Assembly: GCF_964656455.1 (NCBI RefSeq)
Contig: NC_135718.1
Span: 145,000,262-145,064,261 of the forward strand
DNA length: 64,000 nt
From: Halichoerus grypus
Lineage: Eukaryota; Chordata; Mammalia; Carnivora; Phocidae
Direction: 5' to 3'
Shown here: piece after piece, positions 52,340-62,395 of the stretch
Position numbering within the stretch: position 1 is the stretch's first letter
How the letters are laid out: each line of letters begins with the position of its first letter
Translations under genes and position numbers: made by a program
The notes under the pieces: generated by a model
What the model was told of the DNA's origin: nothing
Databases searched by the model: none
The model's input: only the letters and a program-made list of their open reading frames with translations

Positions 52340-52575
52340 GCAGGCTCTGGAGTTATTCTGCCATGGACCAAATCCTCCTTCTGTGACTTACAACCTGTGT
52401 GACTTTGGATGTGTTATTTAACTTCTCTGTGTCTCCATTTTCTTTTTTGAAAACTGAAGATAATAGTAATGATATCTATCTCACAGAGTTCTGGCAAAGG
52501 TAAATTAGTTAACGTGGGTGAAATGCTTAGAACAGTCTCTAGCCCATAGTGACTCTTGGTAAATATCATTATTTT
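52340..52575 (+). repeat. MIR SINE, sense, nearly full length
   Basis: Reads 'gcaggctctggagttattct', 'gacttacaacctgtgtgact', 'ttggatgtgttatttaactt', 'ctctgtgtctccattttct', 'aatgcttagaacagtctcta' and 'tggtaaatatcattatt'. Complete MIR order. Confidence 0.87.
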
Positions 52576-52639
52576 CCTGAGGGGTAATTCATCGTCCTTT
52601 TGCTACCTTCCTCCTCTATCTGCTGCTGTCAGGTAAACA

Positions 52640-52728
52640 TAATCTTATTTGAGCTTTATAATAACCTATATGAGGGGAACAGGGCAAGTGAAATTATTAT
52701 CATCCTTTGATAGATGCGAAACTGTCTA
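52640..52728 (-). repeat. Possible MIR fragment, antisense
   Basis: 'tatttgagctttataataac', 'ctatatgaggggaacagggc' and 'ttattatcatcctttgatag' followed by 'atgcgaaactg' follow the 3' half of antisense MIR. Short. Confidence 0.5.
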
Positions 52729-52834
52729 ATTTCCTTCTTTGGCCTTCAAGGTCCTGATTCTTACCTACATTTTCTCTTGTATTTCTCCTATTCACTTTTA
52801 GCAATCATTTCATTTTCTATGAAGTATAAGAGTT

Positions 52835-52955
52835 AGTTATATTTATGTAACAAATATTTGTTGGACACCTACTATATACCAGAAACTGTTCTGGGTGCTT
52901 GGAACATCAGGTGAGTAAAACCTATTCAGTCTTTGTTCTCATGGAGATTATAACT
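52835..52955 (-). repeat. L2 3' end, antisense
   Basis: 'taacaaatatttgttggaca', 'cctactatataccagaaact', 'gttctgggtgcttggaacat' and 'ctttgttctcatggagatta' are the hallmark antisense L2 terminus. Confidence 0.75.
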
Positions 52956-52969
52956 TCATGCTTTCTCAT

Positions 52970-53075
52970 CTCCTCTGTTAGAATCTAAGCTCCTAGCAGA
53001 TCCGATTTATCTTTATATCCACCAAAGTATTTAGTATAAAAGATCAGTAAGTATTCAAATGCTTGTTGATATAAC
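52970..53075 (+). repeat. L2/MIR3 3' end, sense
   Basis: 'gaatctaagctcctagcaga', 'tttatctttatatccaccaa' and 'atcagtaagtattcaaatgc' with 'ttgttgat' match the sense L2-type tail. It lies tail to tail with the antisense copy just upstream. Confidence 0.6.
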
Positions 53076-53280
53076 ACTTACAGCAAATATTCGAGTACTT
53101 ACTAATGTCAGACACTGTTAATTGTTTTACATTATCTGGCTAATCCTATAATAACAATCCTATGAGATGGTATTTTTATTATTTTCATTTTATGGATAGA
53201 AAAACCAATATGAGAGACCTGCTTCAGTTCACTCCAATAGTAAGATAGCATCAGGACCTGGCCCAGCCTGGCTTCCCTTG
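53076..53280 (-). repeat. MIR SINE, antisense
   Basis: 'attcgagtacttactaatgt', 'cagacactgttaattgtttt', 'acaatcctatgagatggtat', 'ttcattttatggatagaaaa' and 'gacctggcccagcctggctt' give a good antisense MIR order. Confidence 0.82.
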
Positions 53281-54719
53281 CAATATCATGCTTTTTGACT
53301 TTGGAAGAAGTTGAGATAGATGAGCTCTGTTAAATTATCTGAATAGGTGGACAAATTGAATCTCAGTACTTTAAACAAGCTGAGCATTGCATATATACAC
53401 ACTACCTTCTGGCCTTTTTCAGTTGACCCTTTTTGTACTCCCTCAAAGAATGAAATTTCCTATTTGGACTAGGGCTTTGCCTGCAAGGCATCCCTGTTTC
53501 CCTGGCACCCATGTTTGGCGGTAAATTTATGCTCTCTTGCATCCTGTTGGCAAGGAAGCAGCAAACTAAATGCTGGGCCGCAACCCCAGGAAATAGAAAC
53601 ATCGGTCATTCTGCTTGCCACCCCGCTTGAAACATAGGGGCCTATTTTTAGACACATGTAGAGCAAGGAAATAATTAAACAGTAGCTTGCCTAGTCACTA
53701 AGTTAGAGGCCTGAATTCTGTGAGAACAACACGGATTTTAAAATATTTATTTTATTTGACTACTGATGGGTTCATTTTGGTCCCAGCCAATAGGGAATCA
53801 AGTATACAGAACTTGTTTTAGTGTTTTTACTTTATCAGAGAGATGAGTAATCTTGTTTTTAAATCTAAGTTTCATGGTGGACTTTGAAAATCAGTCACTA
53901 TTCAGGATACATTTAAGGATTATTTTTATTTTTTTATTATTTTATTTTATTATTTTTATTTTTTTAAAGTGAAAAACTGGAAATATGATCTCCGTTTCTC
54001 TCTCTTTGTTGCATCAACAGGGTATGGCCCAGGAATTTCTTAGTGTCTTTGCTATTGAAGGAGTGACTATTAGCAAATTATTAAAACGAATTTTCATGCA
54101 TGCTTTGTAGAATTCACCACATTACCTTAGAGTCACTCATTTACATATTTAAAATTAACAAGAGTAATTAAAAACATTCTTTATGTAAAGAAACAAAGGG
54201 CAGCCATAAGAGACAAAAAGCTTATCAGTAAAAATATTTTAATTAATTAATTCTGTCAGTAAGTAGTATTAAGCATCTGGAACATCATTGAACACAAATA
54301 TTGCCTCTAACTATAAAAACAAGTCACTCATAATGCACAATTGTAAATACTCTGTGTTAAAATTCATACATGTCAGGCTGCTTGGGTGATATTTTGAATT
54401 GACCATCATATCAGGAAAATGGTGGAGAACTTCTAGACATAATTTGCATTAATTCTGGATTAAGTTTGAAATGAAACATCTCATATAGAAACACCTGGAA
54501 ATATAGATTAAAATATAATAATCAAAGTATTAAATGTATATTCAAGTTTGCAAGAAAGAAAGGAAATTTTGTAGGAAAAAAATACAATGGAAACAACTAG
54601 TAAAAAGATAGTAATCATGTGAGCTGTTGCTCTAGTTATCTTGGTTGTGGAGAGGAGTCTGATCTTCAAGATTTGAGAGCCTGGGTTTTAAAGCTCATGA
54701 AGGAATAAACGCACACCAC
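53281..54719. other. Unassigned AT-rich interval
   Basis: Contains a (TTTTA/TTATT)-rich tract at 53919-53966. Otherwise nothing recognised. Frames of about 65 codons near 53.4-53.67 kb on the minus strand have no family resemblance. Confidence 0.4.
53919..53966. repeat. (TTATTTT)-rich low-complexity run
   Basis: A/T-only run of TTATT and TTTTA units, 48 bp. Confidence 0.9.
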
Positions 54720-55402
54720 AATAACAACAAATCCTAAAATGTCTCCTTTGAAAAAAACAGATACTCGTGCTCAAGTGGGATTATAGTTCAATATTTGTAT
54801 TACTGGTGTGGCCCAGGGATACCTAGACTATGACATCCACATAGTCTGGTAATATACCTGGATTGACTAGCAGAAGGTAAAATACCTCTTTGGATGGACA
54901 AGCTTTCAATCTAGGGTATACAAGATATCCATAATAATCCCCACTGAAGATCAGTTCATAAGCCAAAATTACAAAACACGAATCCACCATAAGCAAAAAT
55001 CACATAAAGAAAATAAGAAGGATTAGGCTGCCAAGATACTCAAATAACAAAACTATCTTTAAGAGATAATAAAATAAATATCTCTTAGATGATGAAAGAC
55101 ATTTTAAAAAAGGATTAAAAACATAAACATATAAAGCATTATCAAAATAGACGGATTCTGAGAAAGAACCAAATAAAACTTCTAGAACTTAAAAAAGTCA
55201 TAAAAAATAGTAGCTAGATGGTACCGCAGATTAGATATAACTGATGAGGGAATGAGTAAATTAAAAGGCAGATGTGAAGGAATTACCCAGAGGCAGTCCA
55301 GAGAGATTAAAAAAAATGGAAATTGGAAAATAAAAGGAAAAAATATATATATTTAGAGATGAAGAGACTTAAAGGATGAGATGAAAAATTTCAACATCAT
55401 GC
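54720..55402 (+). mobile_element. HAL1/L1 ORF1-like relic, part 1
   Basis: A-rich plus-strand relic following L1 ORF1/HAL1: 'gatgatgaaagacattttaa', 'aaaggattaaaaacataaac', 'aaaacttctagaacttaaaa', 'aaggaattacccagaggcag' and 'gcaggagaggcaatgtttt'. No intact frame. A young L1 piece (55420-55624) interrupts it. Confidence 0.62.
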
Positions 55403-55419
55403 AGGAGAGGCAATGTTTT

Positions 55420-55624
55420 GTATTTTTTTTTTATTATTATGTTATGTTAATCACCATACATTACATCATTAGTTTTTGATGTAGTGTTCCATGATTCATT
55501 GTTTGTGCATAACACCCAGTGCTCCATGCAGAATGTGCCCTCTTTAATACCCATCACCAGGTTAACCCATCCCCCCACCCCCCTCCCCTCTAGAACCCTC
55601 AGTTTGTTTTTCAGAGTCCATCGT
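55420..55624 (-). mobile_element. Young carnivore L1 3' end, antisense, 17-bp TSD
   Basis: 205-bp insertion flanked by exact 'aggagaggcaatgtttt' at 55403-55419 and 55625-55641. Reads T-run, 'tatgttaatcaccatacatt', 'ccatgattcattgtttgtgc', 'ccatcaccaggttaacccat' and 'ctctagaaccctcagtttgt'. Very similar to 46321-46560, so the same young subfamily. Confidence 0.96.
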
Positions 55625-55641
55625 AGGAGAGGCAATGTTTT

Positions 55642-55960
55642 AAAAGATAAGGCAAGAATGTTCCACAGCTGGTAAAAGACATAAGTCTTCCAAGCAAGAG
55701 AATTAAAAGAAATCTCACTTAAATGTCATGGGTGAACTTCAAGGAAGATCTTTAAGTCAGCTGCAACCAAAAAGAAAGATTGTCCACAAAAGTAGAACAA
55801 TTGGATAGGCATCTGACTTTTCACAAACATCAACAGAAGCCAGGTGGAGAGGGAATCACATCTTTGAAAAGGGGGAGGAGGGCGGAATCCTACTGTTTAG
55901 AATTGTACAGAGTGCTAAGTTTTCATTCAAGAGTAGTGAAGGTAAAATAAAGACATTTTA
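55642..55960 (+). mobile_element. HAL1/L1 ORF1-like relic, part 2
   Basis: Relic resumes: 'cagctggtaaaagacataag', 'gtcagctgcaaccaaaaaga', 'gacttttcacaaacatcaac', 'agaagccaggtggagaggga' and 'aaggtaaaataaagacattt'. This is the order of the ORF1 C-terminal coding region. Confidence 0.62.
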
Positions 55961-56599
55961 GGTATAGGTGCTGGTGGTGTATGAAGGGGGCATGTGTGGA
56001 AGGAGATCATTTTCATGGTTAGAGCTGACAGTGAGATTAGAGCCCTTATAGGTGGAATTATACAACATCCAAAATTGCCCTAAGTCTCAGATGGTGCGTC
56101 ACCAGGCAAAATCTTAACCAAGACCATTGACAAGTAAGGAAATTAAGCAATGCTTTGTTATTAGCTGGAGCTTAGTCTTGAAACTCCAGGGCAAAATTGT
56201 TACTGAAAAATTAGGCCAGGTGAGAGGCTCTTTTTATTATATGCTAGCTAGCCCAAAATAATCTCAAACCAAAGCAAGAGACTTTGTTCAGTTTATCTTA
56301 CCTTCCTTTAATGTCCATGCCTAAATTAATTCTTGTTCTCTTTTTTCCTTTTTTTTTAAATGAAAAGGCAATTATAATAAAAGCAGCTCCAGAGAGACAG
56401 ATGTGAGACTCAACACAGCCGTGCCATAGCCTCATTTTGAGCTCACCTGGGCCACTCCTACAAGCTCTAGGAGAGGGGAGCACCTTACCCATTAGATTCT
56501 GCAAACGTTGTAGGAAGAGTGCAGTGGCAAGAGGGGATATGATGGATTTTGTTGAGTTATAAGATGGATGGAACTGACTTGAGGAGTCTTCCTAGGCTT
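55961..56599. other. Unassigned interval
   Basis: Nothing recognised beyond a T-rich stretch near 56341-56358. Confidence 0.4.
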
Positions 56600-56710
56600 T
56601 CATTTAAACCATGACATGGTTTTTTATTGCCAGTGCCTATCACCTTGTCTAGTGCAGAGGAAGTGCTCGGGAAATAGTTGTTGAATTAATGAATGAAAGA
56701 AAATGAATGG
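56600..56710 (+). repeat. L2 3' end relic, sense
   Basis: 'gccagtgcctatcaccttgt', 'gcagaggaagtgctcgggaa' and 'atagttgttgaattaatgaa' followed by 'tgaaag' match the sense L2 terminus with its TGAA-type tail repeats. Confidence 0.6.
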
Positions 56711-57799
56711 AAAAGACTAGCAGTTGAGGGCTAGAGGATTCTTTTGGAGAAAGGGAGAGACTTACTACATCTCAGGAGGGCTTTGTAAAGAATCTGTATA
56801 TTTCCTATTATGCGGCAGAAATCTTCCTGGTGAGATTTTGTCTAAAGTTTTATTTTTCCACAGTTGGACTCTGGGTAAAACATCTAAAAATGTGTACTGC
56901 TGCTCAGAGAGAGAGGCTAAGTAAATATAAGGGGTTGTTTCCATGCGTGGTTGAGTACACAGGGACCACAGGAGCTGTAGACACAAATAGATTAATTAAA
57001 GGCTTTGGGCCTCATCATGAAGGCCTTGAACTTCGTATGAGAGTTGTAGCCAAAGTAGTTTCCAAAGGGTGGGACTCAGTGACTCTTTCACCTCAATATT
57101 AAGGAGTATCAACTCCTACAGTTTACAGCTGTTAGAGCAACTGGATGCATTTCAAGAAAGAATGACTCATCTTAGAATCCTTGTAAGCAAAGAGACTTAT
57201 GTTAATGCAAGCAATAGTTTGATGGAATTTATGGCTTTTAAATATCACCAAGTTTTTTGATAGGCATAAAATGCAAGCATTAGAAGGAATAATGATAAAA
57301 ATCTAGCCAAATTTCAATTAGAGACCTTAAGATTGTAAATTTCCCCAAAGTAATTTATGTTTGGCTTTGGTAGACACTATGTGAGGTTGTCTTTGTTTTT
57401 GCAGCCACAGACTTATCTATCCAATCATGTTTGGCTTACTCGATTATTGAAATGATTTTTGCATTGCCTGAATACTCAAAGGAAAAGGAAGAAAGCCCAG
57501 AAGACATTCACTGGCAATTAGAAATCAACACAGAGTACTTATTTGTACATAGTGTTAAGATTTTCAAAGCACTTTAAAATTTATCTCATTTTATTTTTGT
57601 AGTAACACTGAGCAGACATGGATGTCAAACTCTGGTAGTTGGGGATGTTTTAACCTCATAATTCCCCATTAGTCTCCAATCAATTCCTAAATAAATAACT
57701 TTTCTAAGAAAAGACAAAATATTTGCTGTGCAAATGCAGCTTCAGGACAAAATCTTCTAGCCCGCTCCTTCCAACTAGATCAACACTAGATCCCTATGG
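56711..57799. other. 1.1-kb unassigned interval
   Basis: No element or exon recognised. The 90-codon frame at 56830-57102 has no family resemblance. Confidence 0.4.
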
Positions 57800-58065
57800 T
57801 AATTGATTGCATTAGTGGCCCCAAATCTTCATCCTTCTCCTATCCATACCCCTTATAGTGGGACTTTGCAACTCCTCCCATCAAGGAGGGGTACTATTTC
57901 CCCACTCCTTGATTCTGAACTTGGCTGTACAATTTGTTTCAGTAGTTTTGATGCAAGCAGAGAATTGAAATATGTCTGCAGGTGTCTGCTAATACTCTTG
58001 CTCTTCTACTGTTATAAGAAAATGTCTAGACTAACCTTCTGTAGAAGGAGGCATTAGGTGCAAAG
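57800..58065 (+). mobile_element. MLT1-type LTR fragment, sense (first copy)
   Basis: 'attagtggccccaaatcttc', 'tgggactttgcaactcctcc', 'catcaaggaggggtactatt' and 'tgattctgaacttggctgta' are the 5' half of an MLT1-type LTR. The 3' half, with the '...gccactaagttt...' end, is absent. It lies about 300 bp before a related copy in the same orientation. Confidence 0.65.
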
Positions 58066-58139
58066 TCTGCTCACCTTATCCTAGGAAAAAAATTCCAGGA
58101 AGGAAGGAAGGAGGAATGAACAGATTCTGTTCCTGAGAG

Positions 58140-58378
58140 CTAAGCAATGTTAATATTTTGGAAAACATCCTTCCCCATATCTTTTATGGGTATAAATGTG
58201 TTTGTATGTAGCATATAAATCAGAAATTCTATAATATACTTTATTTATAAGGATGCTGTAAACATCTTTCCAAATGAATAGAGCTCAACATCACCATTTT
58301 TAATAGCTATAAAAGTCTCATGTAATGATTACCATAATTATTAAACCATTGCCTTATTTGGAAAGTTGCAAAATGGGC
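58140..58378 (-). mobile_element. Old L1M, antisense, part 1
   Basis: 'tttataaggatgctgtaaac', 'atcaccatttttaatagcta', 'ccataattattaaaccattg' with 'ccttatttgg' follow antisense L1M ORF2-end sequence. It breaks at the MLT1 insertion. Confidence 0.6.
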
Positions 58379-58788
58379 ACAATTTTCTGTCTCTCCCTAT
58401 ATCCATGCTACTTTGCTGGGTGATTTTGCTCTCCTGCCATGAAGAGGTAGGGTCGATTGCTCCATCTTTTGAATCTGGACTGGCCTTGTGTCTTGCTTTG
58501 GATGAAGAATAAAATAGAAATTATATTTTGCAAGGTCTGGCCCTAGGTCTCAAGAGGCCTTGCATACTTCTATTTGTTCTCTTGGAATCCTGTGAAACTG
58601 CCATGTGAACAAGCCTAGCTGACAGCTAACTACAGACATATGAGTGAGGTCAGCCTAAACCAGAAGAACCACCTAGCTAAGCCCTGCCCAAAGAGCCAAC
58701 CCACATCTCATTAGTTTAACGGACGGTTATTGTTGATGTCACCAAGCTTTCAGGTGGTTTGTTTTTACAGCAAATTGATAATCCATGC
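58379..58788 (+). mobile_element. MLT1-type LTR, sense, inserted in L1M
   Basis: 'ctcctgccatgaagaggtag', 'aatctggactggccttgtgt', 'cttgctttggatgaagaata', 'gtgaaactgccatgtgaaca', 'cagacatatgagtgaggtca', ending 'ggtggtttgtttttacagca' and 'aattgataatc'. Nearly full length. It splits the antisense L1M on both sides. Confidence 0.8.
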
Positions 58789-59030
58789 ACCTATTGGCAA
58801 GATTGTAGATTGTTTCTAATTTTTCTTTATTATATACACTGCTTTGATGAAAAACAGATGCATAAATCTTCACATACTTGTCTGAATATTTCCTTGGTGT
58901 AATTGCCTAGGGGTGAGATCGCTGGATGAAAAGGAATGCTTATTTTAAATTATAGCCCATGTAGCGAAATTCCTTCTCGGAAAGTATGGTTAATTTATGC
59001 TTTAATCTATCATGTATAAGAATATCCACC
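58789..59030 (-). mobile_element. Old L1M, antisense, part 2
   Basis: L1M order resumes: 'gattgtagattgtttctaat', 'atatacactgctttgatgaa', 'tgcctaggggtgagatcgct' and 'ggatgaaaaggaatgc'. It is continuous with part 1 once the LTR is removed. Confidence 0.68.
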
Positions 59031-59034
59031 AGGG

Positions 59035-59345
59035 TGGGGGTGGAAGCAGGGATTACTTTAGATTGAGTGGTCAGGGAAGTCTTTTCGGGAAAGGTGACAT
59101 TAGAGCAGAGGCCTGGGGCAGTGGGCCATGTCTGGGAAAAGAATGGTGCAGGCCGGAAAAAAGCAAATACAGAGACTAAGACTGGAGGGTGTATGAGGTG
59201 TTGGCTAGTGCACCTGTGGCTGAACAAAGGAGGCCCAGATGTTAGGCTGCGGAGAGGTAGGGGCCAAATCAAGCAGAGCCCCGTGGCTGTGATGAGCATT
59301 TTGTATTTATTCTGGGTCTGACGTGATGCCATGAGAACATCACCC
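59035..59345 (-). repeat. Ancient L2-like interspersed repeat (part 1)
   Basis: 'attgagtggtcagggaagtc', 'aaaggtgacattagagcaga', 'ggcctggggcagtgggccat' and 'gccaaatcaagcagagcccc' match the long old repeat also suspected at 19.9-20.3 and 45.0-45.4 kb. The 130-codon minus-strand frame here (58940-59332) has no recognisable domain. Strand is tentative. Confidence 0.4.
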
Positions 59346-59354
59346 GGAGGGGAG

Positions 59355-59625
59355 TGGCATCATTATCATTAACATCAGCAGCCGCAGGCAGCACCTTCCT
59401 CATCACTAATACTTGGTAAGGTCTGCTCTGTGCCTGATGTTGTTCTAAGCATGTTCCGTGTATTAATTCATTTAATCCACCCAGGGCAAGAATTAGATAC
59501 CATCGATATCGTCCTGATTTTACAAATGGCGTAACTGAAGCACAAAACGATGAGATAAATTGCTCAAGCTGAACCAGGATTCAAACCCAGGCAGGCAGTC
59601 TCCACACTTCTAAAATTACGTGATT
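59355..59625 (-). repeat. MIR SINE, antisense, within the older repeat
   Basis: 'ctgtgcctgatgttgttcta', 'agcatgttccgtgtattaat', 'tgattttacaaatggcgtaa', 'ctgaagcacaaaacgatgag' and 'gaaccaggattcaaacccag' form a good antisense MIR. Confidence 0.85.
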
Positions 59626-59639
59626 TATATTTTTGAATG

Positions 59640-59815
59640 ATGCTTCTTATGACAAGAATTGCCTATATTAGGGCAGGGTGAAAATTCCCACTTTCCAGGC
59701 TATTGCAGGAGCTTGGAAGGGAAAGTTTTTGGACTTTTGGTAGCTGTAAAGGTGATGAGAAGTGGCACATAGAAGGATTTGCTGGTAGATTCTCAATGAT
59801 ACTTTAACTGCTTAA
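59640..59815 (-). repeat. Ancient L2-like interspersed repeat (part 2)
   Basis: 'ggctattgcaggagcttgga', 'gtgatgagaagtggcacata' and 'gaaggatttgctggtagatt' look like the continuation of the repeat at 59035-59345 beyond the MIR. Low-to-moderate confidence. Confidence 0.4.
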
Positions 59816-59824
59816 AAAATCATA

Positions 59825-60770
59825 GATAATCAGATTGGTAAAAAATGATGTCTCTCTGGCATTTTATTTGAGTTTAATTATGAGGTTTAATATTTTTCTT
59901 AATTATATTGGCTGTTTGTGTTTCTTCTGGTAACTGCTTATACATATTCTTCATACATTTTTGTATTGGAAGATTGTCCTTTATTGATTTCTAAGAGCTC
60001 TTTGTATATTAGGTATATTAACTGAAACACATTACTATATTTTTACAAATATAATTTTCTAATGTAAATAAAAAATTATAATAGCCTATGTATTTCCCAG
60101 TTTGTTGTTGGTATTTTGACTTTGTTGGTTTCTCTTTTTGCACAATATTTTATCTTATTCTTATGCAGCAAAATTGCATTATGTTTTATGGTTTCTGAAT
60201 ATTCTGTCATGCTTGAGACAGTTCTCTCCATCAAAAAAAAAAAAAGTATTCAGCCATATTTTTTCTGGTGCTTTTATGTTTGCATTTTTTTAACTTAAAT
60301 ATTTGATTCATTTAAAATTTATATTGGAATCAGGAGTGAGTTGGGATGCGGCTTCATTTATTTTATAAATTACTAGCAAATTGTTCTGACATTATTTTAA
60401 GCATACATCATCTTTTGTGCACTGATTTGAAATCCCACGTGTGATAGACACTAAATTTACATGTATTCTTGGTACTATTTATATACTCAGTTTCACTCCT
60501 GTCCTAAAATCAGTCTGGTTTAATTATGGTCACTTTATACTTGATTTTAATATCTGTTAGGGTAAGTAATCCCCTGTCCCCCAGTTCATTTTCCACTTCA
60601 GAATTTTCCTAGCTCTTTCTGCTGGTTCCTTCTTTCAGCTGTTTTAGAGTTATTTTTCAAGTTAAAACATTTTGTTACAGTTTTGCTTGGGATTTTAGAA
60701 TTCTGAAGTTTTGGCAGATCTTTAGGAAGATTGACATCTTTAAAAATTAAATTGAAGTGGTAGCTGAAAG
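59825..60770 (-). mobile_element. Old L1M ORF2 relic, antisense
   Basis: Antisense ORF2 order over ~940 bp: 'attggctgtttgtgtttctt', 'gatttctaagagctctttgt', 'atattaggtatattaactga', 'tatttcccagtttgttgttg', 'attttaatatctgttagggt' and 'tttttcaagttaaaacattt'. Heavily mutated. It may be the same L1 as 58140-59030, separated by the intervening repeats. Confidence 0.7.
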
Positions 60771-62044
60771 GTGTTGCTGTTTTACTACTAATCCAGTGTT
60801 ATTGTAACTATGAACATGTTGCATTTTGGAGAGTTTCCTTATTGTCATCTGTCTTCCCTTTACTCTCTACATCCCCCCCCCCCCCACCCACCCAGAGAAA
60901 CTGCAGAGCCCCATAACATAGGGGATTTTCAGGACTTTCTCCTGAATTTGAACTTTCTTCTTTTATTCGCTCCGCTTTAACTCGCTCCCCAGAGCTGAGG
61001 CATTGTTACTAATCAGCTCCAAACTGTAGTTTCCAGAAGGGGAATGTGTACGGAACACCAGATTGGCCTTCGGCATCTGTCACTTTCCAGCCCACTGTAT
61101 GACCAGTCTAGGAGCCAGCCTCAGGGCATTCCCCGCCCACCCCCCAATTCTGAAACTTACTTCATGTTAGCGCACTTTTGTTTTACAACATTGTTTCCAA
61201 GTTTATGGCCTTCCTGCTTGAGCCGCTTGTTCCCATTGCTTCTAATATTTCATCAAATATGGTAAAGAAACCATGAGAAGGAATTGATGCTCCTTATGAG
61301 CCATCTTAAGCAGACACCGCCAGATTGCTGTAAAATGGTTTTCCTTTTTAGCCCTACTGAATTGTAATGCGTTTCTGAGGCCAAAGTCTTTAGGGAAACA
61401 TTATGACTATTTAAGGTCTCCAAACTTTATGCTTCAGTACAAAAGGCCTAAGGGTGAAGATTTTAAATGGATGAAGTGGAGAAATTTGCACTTCCTTAAG
61501 CAAACATATAGCATTTCCTTCCATGTGTCAGAAATGAAAACAAAAAATACAAACTAATTTGTCATGAAATTTTCCCTTTTATAATTCCCTCTTTGGTGCT
61601 TTTTCAACCTAACAAGTCATATTTTCTCTTCTTTCGTGTCAGGTTTATAGCTTCGCTGGTCACAGTTTCAATAACCATGATGGACGATCTTCTGTTCTAT
61701 ATATCATGTACAAGTATTCAGCTTAAAAGTATCTTTGTGTTCACAGCTTGCTTTCTGTCACCTCCCCGATCCCTCCTCCCCACTGCATATGCACATGGTG
61801 TTATATTATATGTGCGGAGAGCTTTGGGGAAAGCTCATATTTAGGAACATTAAGTAAGCAGAGGATGGCTGCTTATTTGGGCCGAGCTGACCTCACTATG
61901 AAATGAGGCAAATTGTCATATTTATGACTCAGGGTAAGTCAATAATATATTGGCGTTCACATGTGGAAACGCATTTACTCCCCAACATGTGGCTTCCACT
62001 TTGTTTTTTTCTCAAGTGGCCGTTCTCACCCAAGTGCGAATCTT
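60771..62044. other. Repeat-poor interval with C-run
   Basis: A C13 run lies at 60873-60885. No transposon recognised. The 61.30-61.50 and 61.82-61.99 kb parts are non-repetitive, with transcription-factor-like motifs such as TGACTCA at 61925-61931. An 83-codon frame (61593-61844) has no domain. Confidence 0.4.
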
Positions 62045-62160
62045 TTTCCTTCTTTTTTTCTCTCCCTTCTTTCCTTCTTTCTTTCTTCTTTCTCCCTTCC
62101 TCCCTGCCTTCCTTTCTTCCTTCTTCTTTTCACACTTTCTCCCCCTTTTCTCCTCCTTGA
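62045..62160. repeat. Pyrimidine-rich tract (TTTC/TTCC)n
   Basis: About 115 bp dominated by CTT, TTCC and TTTC units. Four overlapping Phe/Leu/Ser or Lys/Glu/Arg frames (68-85 codons) are translations of it. Confidence 0.9.
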
Positions 62161-62283
62161 GCCCTGAGTCAGTATAGTGGGATTTATAACATTTGGGTAG
62201 AGCATAAAAAATACCTCTCTTCAGATAACTAAAATTATTATTCCCTTTGCCTCCTATTTCCATCCTCTGTTTTTTGGTGCTGG

Positions 62284-62320
62284 CTCTCTCTGTCTCTGTC
62301 TCTGTCTCTGTTTCTCTCTT

Positions 62321-62393
<73 letters not shown>

Positions 62394-62395
62394 AC
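62284..62395. repeat. (CT/CTGT)n(CA)n compound microsatellite
   Basis: CT and CTGT units to about 62334, then nearly 60 bp of CA interrupted once by AACA. It is the cleanest long dinucleotide array in the window and a likely polymorphic marker. Confidence 0.96.

Noticed and set aside
58940..59332. 130-codon minus-strand frame
   Set aside because: It lies over an old L1M end and an old interspersed repeat, with no domain and no support.
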